A DNA stretch of 64,000 nt from the NCBI RefSeq assembly GCF_900129395.1, contig NZ_FQVP01000005.1, positions 248,001 to 312,000 on the forward strand, given 5' to 3'. The notes beneath the pieces were generated by a model. The model was not told where the DNA came from. It did not search any database and was given only the letters and a program-made list of their open reading frames with translations. Positions 8,076 through 16,504 of this stretch are shown here, one piece after another. Numbering within the stretch: the first letter of the stretch is position 1; every line of letters begins with the position of its first letter. This DNA is from Pseudosulfitobacter pseudonitzschiae. GTDB lineage: Bacteria; Pseudomonadota; Alphaproteobacteria; Rhodobacterales; Rhodobacteraceae. The position numbers and the translations under genes were made by a program.

Positions 8076-9926
8076 ATGCCAGCCGACACAGCCAGCGCCG
8101 CCGCAGACACAGATGTCGCGGCCCAAGCCGAGATTGACCGCGAAGACTCCCGCGCCGAACGCCGCTCGGGCTGGCGTACCATTCGCAAGGTCATGCCCTA
8201 CCTCTGGCCGGACAACCAGCCTTGGGTGAAACACCGCGTGGTCTGGGCGCTGGTGGCGCTCCTGGTGTCAAAGCTCGTGTCTGTCTACATCCCCATCATC
8301 TTTCGCGACGCGGTCAACGTGCTGTCGGGCGAGGGCGTCTCGGCGCTGGCGCTGGGGGCGGTTGGCCTGACGGTTGCCTACGGTGTGGCGCGCCTGATGA
8401 ACGTGGGCTTTCAACAACTGCGCGATGCGATCTTTGCCCGCGTGGGCCAGCGCGCGTTGCGCATGCTGGCGCTGGAAACCTTTGAACACATCCACCGTCT
8501 GTCGATGCGCTATCACATCACCCGCAAGACCGGCGGGCTGAGCCGGATCATCGAACGGGGCGTGAAGGGCGTGGATTTCCTTCTGCGCTTCTTGCTGTTC
8601 TCCATCGGTCCTCTGGTGCTGGAACTGCTCTTGATCGGGATCATCCTGACGGTGCTGTTCGACTGGATGTACCTGGCCATCGTCGCCTTCACCATCGCGC
8701 TCTACGTCTGGTTCACGTTCAAGGTGACAGAATGGCGCGTGAAACTGCGCCGCGAGATGAACGATCAGGACACCGATGCCAACCAAAAGGCCATCGACAG
8801 CCTGCTGAACTATGAAACCGTCAAATATTTCGGTGCCGAAGCGCGCGAGGCGTATCGCTATGACAAGGCCATGGCCGGATACGAGGCGGCGGCGATCAAG
8901 ACGTCCTATTCGCTGGCCTTCCTGAACTTTGGCCAGTCGTTCCTGATCACCTGCGGATTGGTGGGGGTCATGGTCATGGCGGCTGTGGGCGTACAGAACG
9001 GCACGCTGACGGTGGGCGATTTCGTCATGGTCAACGCCTATATGATCCAGATCACCCTGCCGCTGAACTTCCTGGGCTCGGTCTACCGCGAAATCCGTCA
9101 GGCGCTGGTGGACATGGGCGAGATGTTCGATCTTCTGGAACAACCCGCCGAGGTCACGGACAAGCCCGACGCCAAGCCGTTGAAGGTTACCGGCGGGCGC
9201 ATCGAACTGGACGACGTGCACTTTGGCTATGACAGCGAACGCGCGATCCTCAAGGGGATCACCCTGACAGCGGAACCGGGGGAAATGGTGGCCATTGTCG
9301 GATCGACCGGATCGGGCAAGTCCACCATTGGCCGTTTGCTGTTCCGGTTCTACGACGTCGGCAGCGGCGCGCTACGCATCGACGGACAGGACGTGCGTGA
9401 TGTCACGCAGGACAGCCTGCACGCCGCCATCGGCGTGGTGCCGCAGGACACGGTGCTTTTCAACGACACCATCCGCTACAACATCGCCTACGGACGTGGG
9501 GATGCCACGCAGGACGAGATCGAGGCAGCGGCGCGGTCGGCGCAGATCCATGACTTTATCCTGAGCCTCCCCGATGGCTATGACACTGCCGTGGGTGAGC
9601 GTGGCCTGAAGCTGTCGGGCGGCGAGAAACAGCGCGTCGGCATTGCGCGGACCTTGCTGAAAGACCCGCCGATCCTATTGCTGGACGAAGCCACCAGCGC
9701 ATTGGACAGCGAGACCGAGCAAGAGATCAAATCGGCGCTGATGGCCGCAGGGCGGGGGCGGACTGTACTGACCATCGCGCACCGGCTCAGCACCATTTCC
9801 GAGGCGGACCGGATCATCGTGCTGGAAAAGGGCAAGATCGTCGAACACGGCACGCACGAGGCGCTGCTGGCGCAGGCGGGCCGCTATGCGCAACTGTGGA
9901 ACCGTCAGCAGTTCGAAGAGGACTGA
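8076..9926 (+). CDS. ABC exporter, Atm1/HMT (ABCB7) family, permease-ATPase fusion
   Basis: A 616-residue half transporter. The N-terminal six-helix membrane domain carries the ABCB7-like patch FRDAVNVL and the later NQKAIDSLLNYETVKYFGAE, a family marker. The ATPase domain follows, with Walker A GSTGSGKST near residue 408, Q-loop VPQDTVLF, signature LSGGEKQR near 514, and Walker B ILLLDEATSALD. Atm1-type exporters move glutathione-based sulfur species or glutathione-metal complexes across the inner membrane and work as homodimers. The gene is followed after 7 bases by a small conserved protein and is probably cotranscribed with it. Confidence 0.92.
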   Translation: MPADTASAAADTDVAAQAEIDREDSRAERRSGWRTIRKVMPYLWPDNQPWVKHRVVWALVALLVSKLVSVYIPIIFRDAVNVLSGEGVSALALGAVGLTVAYGVARLMNVGFQQLRDAIFARVGQRALRMLALETFEHIHRLSMRYHITRKTGGLSRIIERGVKGVDFLLRFLLFSIGPLVLELLLIGIILTVLFDWMYLAIVAFTIALYVWFTFKVTEWRVKLRREMNDQDTDANQKAIDSLLNYETVKYFGAEAREAYRYDKAMAGYEAAAIKTSYSLAFLNFGQSFLITCGLVGVMVMAAVGVQNGTLTVGDFVMVNAYMIQITLPLNFLGSVYREIRQALVDMGEMFDLLEQPAEVTDKPDAKPLKVTGGRIELDDVHFGYDSERAILKGITLTAEPGEMVAIVGSTGSGKSTIGRLLFRFYDVGSGALRIDGQDVRDVTQDSLHAAIGVVPQDTVLFNDTIRYNIAYGRGDATQDEIEAAARSAQIHDFILSLPDGYDTAVGERGLKLSGGEKQRVGIARTLLKDPPILLLDEATSALDSETEQEIKSALMAAGRGRTVLTIAHRLSTISEADRIIVLEKGKIVEHGTHEALLAQAGRYAQLWNRQQFEED

Positions 9927-9933
9927 AGCCCGG

Positions 9934-10275
9934 ATGCCGCCAAAGGATTACCCGCATACGCCCGACGGGCGCTATTTCGTGTCCAAGGGGCGGCTTTGGC
10001 GCACCACCAATCCTGCCTTGCCCGACGATGTGCGTCGCGCTGCAATCAAGCGGCTGATGCGGGCGCGGATGGACGTGCGCCTTGCCGGGGACGACGCAGC
10101 GATGCGTGACGCGCGCGCCCGTGTGCAAGAGGCCAAAGAGGCCTTGGGTGAACGCGGACCTGTCTGGTGGGATGATGACGCGCCCGACCAGACACAGACC
10201 GCGCCACAAAACTCAACCTATGCAGACTGGTGGGCCGCGCTTGATCCGGCGGAGCGGAGCAAGGGGACAGGATAG
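9934..10275 (+). CDS. Small conserved hypothetical protein downstream of the ABC exporter
   Basis: A 113-residue soluble, charged protein opening MPPKDYPHTPDGRYFVSKGRLWRTT. It contains a helical DVRRAAIKRLMRARMDVR and DARARVQEAKEALGERG stretch, then ends with a Trp-rich tail (VWWDDD, YADWWAALD). It has no signal peptide or membrane segment. It lies 7 bases after the Atm1-like gene, so cotranscription is likely. The family looks conserved in this bacterial group, but I cannot give it a function; DNA or protein binding by the helical part would be a guess. Confidence 0.7.
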   Translation: MPPKDYPHTPDGRYFVSKGRLWRTTNPALPDDVRRAAIKRLMRARMDVRLAGDDAAMRDARARVQEAKEALGERGPVWWDDDAPDQTQTAPQNSTYADWWAALDPAERSKGTG

Positions 10276-10322
10276 TCCGTGACCACGGCACTGTCGGCCA
10301 CCGTTTCCGGCGCGCCCGCACG

Positions 10323-13300
10323 CTATTCCGCTGCGCGCAGGTCGCTGTTCAGGCGGGGATCTTTGGGAAAGGTGGCCTTGGCGCGCGTGTCGCCTGTGCC
10401 GTCGTCCCAGATGATCTCGTGCAGGTCCGAGGCCTTGGCCTGACGGTTCAACGCCCAGTCGCGCGCCGCTGCGCTGGCACGGCCCAGGCTGAGCTTGGCC
10501 AGCAGATGCGACAGCCACAGCACATAGGTGCTCAGCCACACGCGCACCGCCAGCAATGACGGCGTGATCACCAGCGTCAGGACCGTGGCAATGCCCAGCC
10601 CAAATACCACCGCCGTTGCAAGCTGTTTCCACCACAGCGCGGTCGGGCTGTCGATGGTAAAGCCGCCGTTGACGAAGTCCAGCGACAGGCCGAACATCAT
10701 CGGGGCCAATCCCGCCATTGTCGTGATCGTGGTCAACAGCACGGGGCGGATGCGATCCTGTGCGGTGCGGATGATCGCCTCGATCCTTGGCATGTAGCGT
10801 TCGTATTCCTGATAGGTGTCGATCAGAACGATGTTGTTGTTCACCACGATTCCTGCCAGCGCCACGATCCCCGTGCCGGTCATGATGATCGAAAACGCCT
10901 GATCCATCACCATCATGCCGATCAGCACTCCGGCGGTGGACAGCACCACGGCCCCCAGGACCAGGATCGCGTTATAGACGCTGTTGAACTGGGCCAGCAG
11001 GATGATGAACATCAGCCCCAGAGCTGCGGAAAAGGCCGAGGACAGGAACGCCTCGGATTCCGCCTGATCCTCCTGGTCGCCGGTCCATTCCCATTCAATG
11101 CCCGCGGGCAGGGGCGCCGTGTCCAGCCATTTGGTTATCTCGGCAATGCGTTCGTTGGCGTTGACCGGCACCATGTGCAGGCGACCCTGATCCAAGGCGG
11201 CTTGCAGGTCCATTGCCGGAGCGCTGGCGTCCAGCACCGCATAGGTCGTGCCATCCTCGGCGCGCAGGGGGCCATCAGGCGCAGGTGTGAGTGTCGCCAC
11301 CACATCGGTAGTGGCTCCATCGGCGCCGGTTGTATCCACTGCCACCAGCTTTTGCAGGCCGGGAGAGACCGCGGCCTTGACGTCAAAATACCGTTTCTGA
11401 CCCACGCGGCTGATCTGGGCCAGCTTGGGCACCGGTGTGCGGGTGATGAAGTTCGACAGCGGCACCAGCCCGTCGGGTGTCCGCACTTTCATCGAATCCA
11501 GCGTGCTCAGCAGCCTGTCTTTCTCGGGCAGGCGCACCCGGATTTCGATTTCTTCGTCCGAGGTGTCGACCCGCATGGTGTCCAGCAGCAGACCGCGTGT
11601 CACCAGTTGCACCATTGCACCGACCGTCGCCACGTCTGCGCCGTAGCGCCCCGCCTTTTCCACATCCACGTCGATCTGCCAGTCGATGCCGGGCAGGGGG
11701 CGCGTGTCCTCGATCAGCCTCAGGCCGGGCGTGCGCTCGAACTCAGCGCGGGCCAGGGCGGCAGAGGCAACCAGGTCATCCCAATTGTTGCCCTTCAGGC
11801 GCAGGTGCACCGGTTTGGCCGAGGCCGGGCCCATCGCCAGATTGAGGATTTCGACCCGGATGCCGGGGATCTGCCCAAGCTCGGCCATCAGATCGTCAAT
11901 CACCGCATTGCCGTCAAAGGCCGGGTCCTGCACATCGCGCGTCAGCGTGTAATTGATCAGCGGAATGGTAAAGACCGGCTCCTTGTGGCTGGGGCGGTCT
12001 TCCCACGGAATGGTTTCGATCTGGATTTGGCCGATGGTATCTTTCGGCGATTGCGCGCCGCCGGTGTTGGCATTCAGCCCGCCGGTGCCGGCAAAGGCAA
12101 AGGCCGTGGCCACGCCGGGATGTTGTAACACCACGTCTTCGGCCTGATGGACCAGCGCATCCTTTTCCTCAAGGCTGAGGTTGCCGCGCGCCATGACATA
12201 GACAATGGCCTGTTCCGGTTCGGATTCGACAAAGAACTCGGTGCCGTTGTTGTTGTTCATGAAAGTGACCAGCGTGGTGCCGACAAAGACGAAGACGGCC
12301 CCGATCATCACCAGCGGCATCACCGGATTGCCTGCGATGAACGCCATCACGTGGCCAAAGGGCGAACGCTGATAGCCCGCGTGCACGCGGCGGGTGCGGG
12401 CGCCGAACGTCTTGACCACCAGCCAACGGCCACCACGTCCCAGCCGCGCGATGATGGCCAGCAGGCTGATGAACAGCCCCACGACACATCCCAGCACGAT
12501 CCCCGCCGCCGCGGCCGTCACCAGCAGTACGCCGAAGGCTGTGGTAAAGGTGGCCAGAATGGATTGCAGGCTGTTTTGGTCCAGTTTGCCAAACACATCG
12601 CCCATCAACGCAAAGACAGGCGGCGCGGGCGGTACGGCACCGACTTCGGCGGCGTGGGGCACAAAGGCCAGCGCCATGACCAGTGCGGCGATTGCGCCCA
12701 GTCCCACGATCAGGCCCAGATGCGCCAGAACCGGCAGAGCCGCGATACGGGCCACGCCTTGGGACACCCAGCGTTCCATGCGGCCAGTCACACCGCCCAT
12801 AACGGGCAGGTAAACCAGCGCCACGACCAGCGAGGCCGACAGCACGCAGATGATGGTGACCGGCAACATGCCCATGAATTCGCCCGGAACGCCCGGCCAG
12901 AACAGCATCGGCAGGAAGGCGCACAGTGTCGTCGCGGTCGACGAGATCACCGGCCAGAACATGCGTTTGGCCGCATCCACATAGGCCTGCATCGGCCCGA
13001 CGCCTTCGGACTGCCTTTTGTCGGCATATTCCACCACGACGATCGCCCCGTCGACCAGCATCCCGACAGCCAGGATCAGACCGAACATGACAATGTTAGA
13101 AATCGAAATGCCCATCAGGGCCAGCAACACGAAACACAAAAGGAACGAGGTCGGGATTGCAAAGCCCACCAACAGCGACGCACGCAGGCCCAGGGCGGCC
13201 AGAACCACGATCATCACCAGCGCGATGGCGGTGAACACCGACCCTTGCAGCTGTTGCACCATCGAGTTGACCACACGGCTCTGGTCGTTCGAGGTGCCAA

Positions 13301-14255
13301 CCTGCACCGCTGCCTTCAGTCCGTCGGGCCAGTTCTCGGCCTTCTTGGCCACGGTCGCCTTGACCAGATCGGCGGTGTCGATCAGGTTGAATCCCTTGCG
13401 CTTCACCACCTGGATGGCAATCGTGTCGTTGCCGTTGAACCGCGCGGTGCTCGCGCGGTCTTCAAAGGTCAGGTTGATTTCGGCCAGGTCGCCCAGCGTG
13501 ACCACGCGGTCGCCGTTCGTCTTGACCGGCAGCGCATAGACATCGCGCGCCTCTTTGAAGGACGAGGGGATCTTGACCGCAAAGCTGCCGTTGTCCGAGG
13601 TCACTTCGCCCGCCGCGATCAGCATGTTGTTGTTCTGAACCACGCCCACCAGTTCGGCGGCGGTGACGTTATAGGCCTCGAGCCGCAGCGGATCGATCAC
13701 CACTTCCAGCATCTCGTCGCGGTTGCCTGAAATCGGCGCTTCCAGCACGGCATCCAGCGCTTCAAGATCGTCCTGCAAGTCTTTGGCAACGCGGGCCATG
13801 GTGCGTTCCGGCACGGGGCCGGACAGGTTTACGATGACGATGGGAAATTCGGAAAAGTTGAACTCTTCGACCGTGTATTGTTCGGCGCCATCGGGGAACT
13901 TGGCCTGCGCGTTGTTCAACGCGTCGCGGGCATCGGCCATCACCTGCGTCTTGTCCCAGCCGAATTCGAACTCAAGCACGATGTTGGCGTAGTTTTCCGC
14001 GGCGGTTGCGCTCATCTTTTTCAGGCCGGGCAGGTCGGCCAACTCGGTCTCCATCGGCTTGATCAGCAGCGTTTCGGCATCCGATGCAGAAATGCCCGGG
14101 AACGGTGCCGTGACGATCAGCATCGGAATCTCGATGTCAGGCTCACCTTCTTTCGGCAGGCTGACATAGGCAAAGGCGCCGACCGTCAGGGACAGCACCA
14201 CAAAGGCCAGTACCATCCGCGCCCGGGATGCGGCCCAGTCAACGATACCGCTCAT
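10323..14255 (-). CDS. RND efflux permease, extended
   Basis: A 1310-residue inner-membrane pump subunit of the RND superfamily, driven by the proton gradient and acting with the adaptor encoded just upstream. Visible family blocks include LIVTAPFPGISASDAETLLIKPME near the N terminus, IVMFGLILAVGMLVDGAIVVVEY in the central membrane bundle, and GIVALAGIVVNNNIVLIDTY in the second. It is about 250 residues longer than the usual 1030-1050. Extra hydrophobic segments lie at roughly 510-640, between the two halves, and an added soluble stretch lies near 1000-1080. The start overlaps the adaptor stop by 4 bases (ATGA). Substrate unknown; the adaptor and possible TetR operator favour inducible export of toxic compounds. 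Confidence 0.92.
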   Translation of the reverse strand: MSGIVDWAASRARMVLAFVVLSLTVGAFAYVSLPKEGEPDIEIPMLIVTAPFPGISASDAETLLIKPMETELADLPGLKKMSATAAENYANIVLEFEFGWDKTQVMADARDALNNAQAKFPDGAEQYTVEEFNFSEFPIVIVNLSGPVPERTMARVAKDLQDDLEALDAVLEAPISGNRDEMLEVVIDPLRLEAYNVTAAELVGVVQNNNMLIAAGEVTSDNGSFAVKIPSSFKEARDVYALPVKTNGDRVVTLGDLAEINLTFEDRASTARFNGNDTIAIQVVKRKGFNLIDTADLVKATVAKKAENWPDGLKAAVQVGTSNDQSRVVNSMVQQLQGSVFTAIALVMIVVLAALGLRASLLVGFAIPTSFLLCFVLLALMGISISNIVMFGLILAVGMLVDGAIVVVEYADKRQSEGVGPMQAYVDAAKRMFWPVISSTATTLCAFLPMLFWPGVPGEFMGMLPVTIICVLSASLVVALVYLPVMGGVTGRMERWVSQGVARIAALPVLAHLGLIVGLGAIAALVMALAFVPHAAEVGAVPPAPPVFALMGDVFGKLDQNSLQSILATFTTAFGVLLVTAAAAGIVLGCVVGLFISLLAIIARLGRGGRWLVVKTFGARTRRVHAGYQRSPFGHVMAFIAGNPVMPLVMIGAVFVFVGTTLVTFMNNNNGTEFFVESEPEQAIVYVMARGNLSLEEKDALVHQAEDVVLQHPGVATAFAFAGTGGLNANTGGAQSPKDTIGQIQIETIPWEDRPSHKEPVFTIPLINYTLTRDVQDPAFDGNAVIDDLMAELGQIPGIRVEILNLAMGPASAKPVHLRLKGNNWDDLVASAALARAEFERTPGLRLIEDTRPLPGIDWQIDVDVEKAGRYGADVATVGAMVQLVTRGLLLDTMRVDTSDEEIEIRVRLPEKDRLLSTLDSMKVRTPDGLVPLSNFITRTPVPKLAQISRVGQKRYFDVKAAVSPGLQKLVAVDTTGADGATTDVVATLTPAPDGPLRAEDGTTYAVLDASAPAMDLQAALDQGRLHMVPVNANERIAEITKWLDTAPLPAGIEWEWTGDQEDQAESEAFLSSAFSAALGLMFIILLAQFNSVYNAILVLGAVVLSTAGVLIGMMVMDQAFSIIMTGTGIVALAGIVVNNNIVLIDTYQEYERYMPRIEAIIRTAQDRIRPVLLTTITTMAGLAPMMFGLSLDFVNGGFTIDSPTALWWKQLATAVVFGLGIATVLTLVITPSLLAVRVWLSTYVLWLSHLLAKLSLGRASAAARDWALNRQAKASDLHEIIWDDGTGDTRAKATFPKDPRLNSDLRAAE

Positions 14256-15544
14256 TCAGCAGCCTCCCGAAAGGTCGCATCGACCGTGACGCCAGCGGTG
14301 ACATATTCCTGTCCCACGACGATCACGTCGACGGAGTCGGGCAATCCGGTCAGCCAGATGCCATCGGGCGTGTCGCGCAGGATTTTCACCGGCTGGAACT
14401 GGACCACGCTGTCAGGGCCCAGCGTGCGCAGCCCCAGCGTGCCCTCGTCATTCAGGGTCAGGGCCGATTGCGGCAGCAGATGTGCAGGCGCGCCATCCGT
14501 GGCGATCAGGATTTCCACCGTTTGTCCGTCGCGCAGTGTCAGGTCGGAGTTCGGAATTTCGATTTCCACGCGGAATGTGCGGGTGACAGGGTCCGCTGCG
14601 CGTGACAGGAACGTGACCTGCCCCTGAACATCGTCACCGCCCGCCGCCAGACGCCCGCCAGCCATCGCACCCACATGCACGCGGCTGACATCGGTTTCGG
14701 GCACAAAGGCCACCAGCTTGATCGGGTCCAACTGGATCACCGTGGCACACAGCGCGCCGGGCTGCATCAGGCTGCCCAGTTCGGCGGTGTCGCTTTCCAG
14801 CAGGCCGGCAAAGGGTGCGTGGATGTCCAGCCGCTCGATTTCTTTCTCGGCAGCGGCCACGGCTGCCTGCGCCGCCTCGATCCCGGCATCTGCCGATTGC
14901 AGGCCCGATTTTGCGGCCTGAACACTCGCGCGGGCCGATTCCAGCCCCGCGCGGGCCGAAGCCACTGCGGCGTCGGCGCTTTTGACGCGGGTTTCCGCGG
15001 CAAAGCCGCCTTCGCTCAGCTTGGAGGCCGCGTTCTGGTTGATCAGCGTTTCGTCCAGTTTGGCCTGTGCCTCTGCCACGCGGCTTTGCGCCTCGGGCAC
15101 GCGGCTTTCGGCGGTGGCCTTGGCGGCGGTGGCTTCGGACAGGCGTGCTCTGGCTTCAGCCAAAGTCGCGCCGCGTGTGCCGGGGGACAGTTTGCACAAC
15201 AATTGTCCCGCGTCGACAAAGGTGCCCTTGGGCAGCGGTTCGGACATCACGGTGGAACTGGTTTCGGCTTTGACCTCGACCTCACGCCAGGCCTGCGTCT
15301 GACCGCGCAGCACGACGGCGCTGTCAATGTCACGCGCGGTGGAATGCAGGGCCACGACACGCATCGCGGGTGCGGCCGGTTGCGCCGCTTGCGCAGCAGT
15401 CGAGGGCGGTGAGGGGGCAGGTTGATCAGGTGTTTCTGCCGCGGCATCGCCGCGCAGGTAGGCCATGGTTGCGTCACGCTCGATGGTGAAAGCCAGCACG
15501 ATAACAGCGACGATCAATGCCGCCAGAATAGAAAGTATACGCAT
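14252..15544 (-). CDS. RND efflux periplasmic adaptor (membrane-fusion protein)
   Basis: A 430-residue HlyD/AcrA-like adaptor linking the RND pump to an outer-membrane channel. It opens with a signal anchor (MRILSILAALIVAVIVLAFTI) and a Pro/Ala-rich spacer. Next are a barrel-sandwich half (SSTVMSEPLPKGTFVDAGQLLCKL), a long Ala/Glu-rich coiled coil (about 140-250), then IHAPFAGLLESDTAELGSLM, the second lipoyl half. The open frame begins far upstream, but only the Met at 15544 yields a signal peptide; the upstream part runs antisense into yfgM. It is first in a two-gene operon with the permease. No outer-membrane factor gene is adjacent. Confidence 0.9.
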   Translation of the reverse strand: MRILSILAALIVAVIVLAFTIERDATMAYLRGDAAAETPDQPAPSPPSTAAQAAQPAAPAMRVVALHSTARDIDSAVVLRGQTQAWREVEVKAETSSTVMSEPLPKGTFVDAGQLLCKLSPGTRGATLAEARARLSEATAAKATAESRVPEAQSRVAEAQAKLDETLINQNAASKLSEGGFAAETRVKSADAAVASARAGLESARASVQAAKSGLQSADAGIEAAQAAVAAAEKEIERLDIHAPFAGLLESDTAELGSLMQPGALCATVIQLDPIKLVAFVPETDVSRVHVGAMAGGRLAAGGDDVQGQVTFLSRAADPVTRTFRVEIEIPNSDLTLRDGQTVEILIATDGAPAHLLPQSALTLNDEGTLGLRTLGPDSVVQFQPVKILRDTPDGIWLTGLPDSVDVIVVGQEYVTAGVTVDATFREAAE

Positions 15545-15571
15545 GAGCGCCCCGATTCGTATGCGTCCGAC

Positions 15572-15587
15572 CAAGCCTGCAGGCTTG
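15572..15587. promoter_or_regulatory. 16-base perfect palindrome in the efflux-operon leader
   Basis: CAAGCCTGCAGGCTTG is fully self-complementary and lies 28-43 bases before the adaptor start. It could be a second operator or form a hairpin in the mRNA leader; no regulator can be named. Confidence 0.4.
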
Positions 15588-15617
15588 CTGATGTCGGAGA
15601 TATAGGTGCAGAAATAC

Positions 15618-15637
15618 ACTAAACTAACCAGTTTAGT
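15618..15637. promoter_or_regulatory. Candidate TetR/AcrR-type operator upstream of the RND operon
   Basis: ACTAAACTAACCAGTTTAGT consists of two perfect 8-base arms around AACC, in an AT-rich stretch about 75-95 bases upstream of the adaptor start. Size and symmetry resemble operators of TetR-family repressors that control efflux operons. The matching repressor gene, usually adjacent, is not found here: the neighbour on that side is yfgM. Confidence 0.5.
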
Positions 15638-15790
15638 TAAAAAAATTTTGAGCCGCGCAGCAAATCCGCAAATCGCCGCAGTCCGCCGTTCTGACGCGTG
15701 CCCCTTGGCTTGGCGCCATGTGCGCGTTAAGAGGGGCGAAACCGGGCCCCAACAGAGGGTCGGACCCTGTGACAGACCCGAGGCCAAGCC

Positions 15791-16468
15791 ATGAGCAATA
15801 ACGACAGTTTCATTGACGAAGTGAATGACGAGGTCCGCCGTGACCGCCTGTATGGCATGGTGCGCCGTTATGGTTGGATCGCGGTGGTCCTGATCGCACT
15901 GATCGTGGGCGGCGCTGCCTATAACGAATGGCAAAAGGCCCAGACCCGCACCGAAGCCGAGGCGCTGGGGGATGCGATGCTGAATGCGCTGAAGCTGAAT
16001 GACAGCGCTGCGCGCGCCGAGGCCTTTTCCAAGATCGAGGCCGGTCAGCCGTCGGCACGGGCCGTGCTGAACTTTTTGACCGCAACCGAAGAATATGCCG
16101 TTGGGGACGCGGCCGAAGGTGCCGCGCGCCTGCAAGAGGTTGCCAACAACAACGACGTCCCGCTGATCTACCGTCAGATCGCATCTTTCAAACTTCTGGG
16201 GCAGGGTGCGGACACGATGTCCGTCGAAGACCGCCGCGCAGGCTACGAGGCGTTGACCCAACCCGGCGTGCCGTTGCGCCTGCTGGCCACCGAGCAACTG
16301 GCGATGATCGACATTGAAACCGGTGACACCGATGGTGCCATTGCCCGGCTGAAAACCATTTTGGATGACAGCGAAGTGACGCCGGACTTGCAACAACGTG
16401 CGCTACAGGTGATTGTGGCGCTGGGTGGGGAGCCCGACCTTGGTGCAAACGGCGCCAACGGCAACTGA
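15791..16468 (+). CDS. YfgM-like tetratricopeptide membrane protein
   Basis: A 225-residue protein with an N-terminal cytoplasmic stretch rich in acidic residues (SFIDEVNDEVRRDRL), one membrane helix at about 28-46 (YGWIAVVLIALIVGGAAY) and a periplasmic helical repeat domain of TPR type. YfgM proteins associate with the Sec translocon and periplasmic chaperones. The order yfgM - bamB - der is the conserved arrangement around this gene in many proteobacteria and supports the call. GAGG precedes the ATG. It is probably the first gene of a three-gene operon. Confidence 0.85.
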   Translation: MSNNDSFIDEVNDEVRRDRLYGMVRRYGWIAVVLIALIVGGAAYNEWQKAQTRTEAEALGDAMLNALKLNDSAARAEAFSKIEAGQPSARAVLNFLTATEEYAVGDAAEGAARLQEVANNNDVPLIYRQIASFKLLGQGADTMSVEDRRAGYEALTQPGVPLRLLATEQLAMIDIETGDTDGAIARLKTILDDSEVTPDLQQRALQVIVALGGEPDLGANGANGN

Positions 16469-16504
16469 ACAAACGACGAATTTGCCTCGGGACCAGAAAC
16501 GACA

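Noticed and set aside
12147-13730. A 527-codon frame opposite the RND permease
   Set aside because: Same antisense effect; the His/Gln/Arg-rich product has no recognisable domain, and the opposite strand encodes clear RND motifs.
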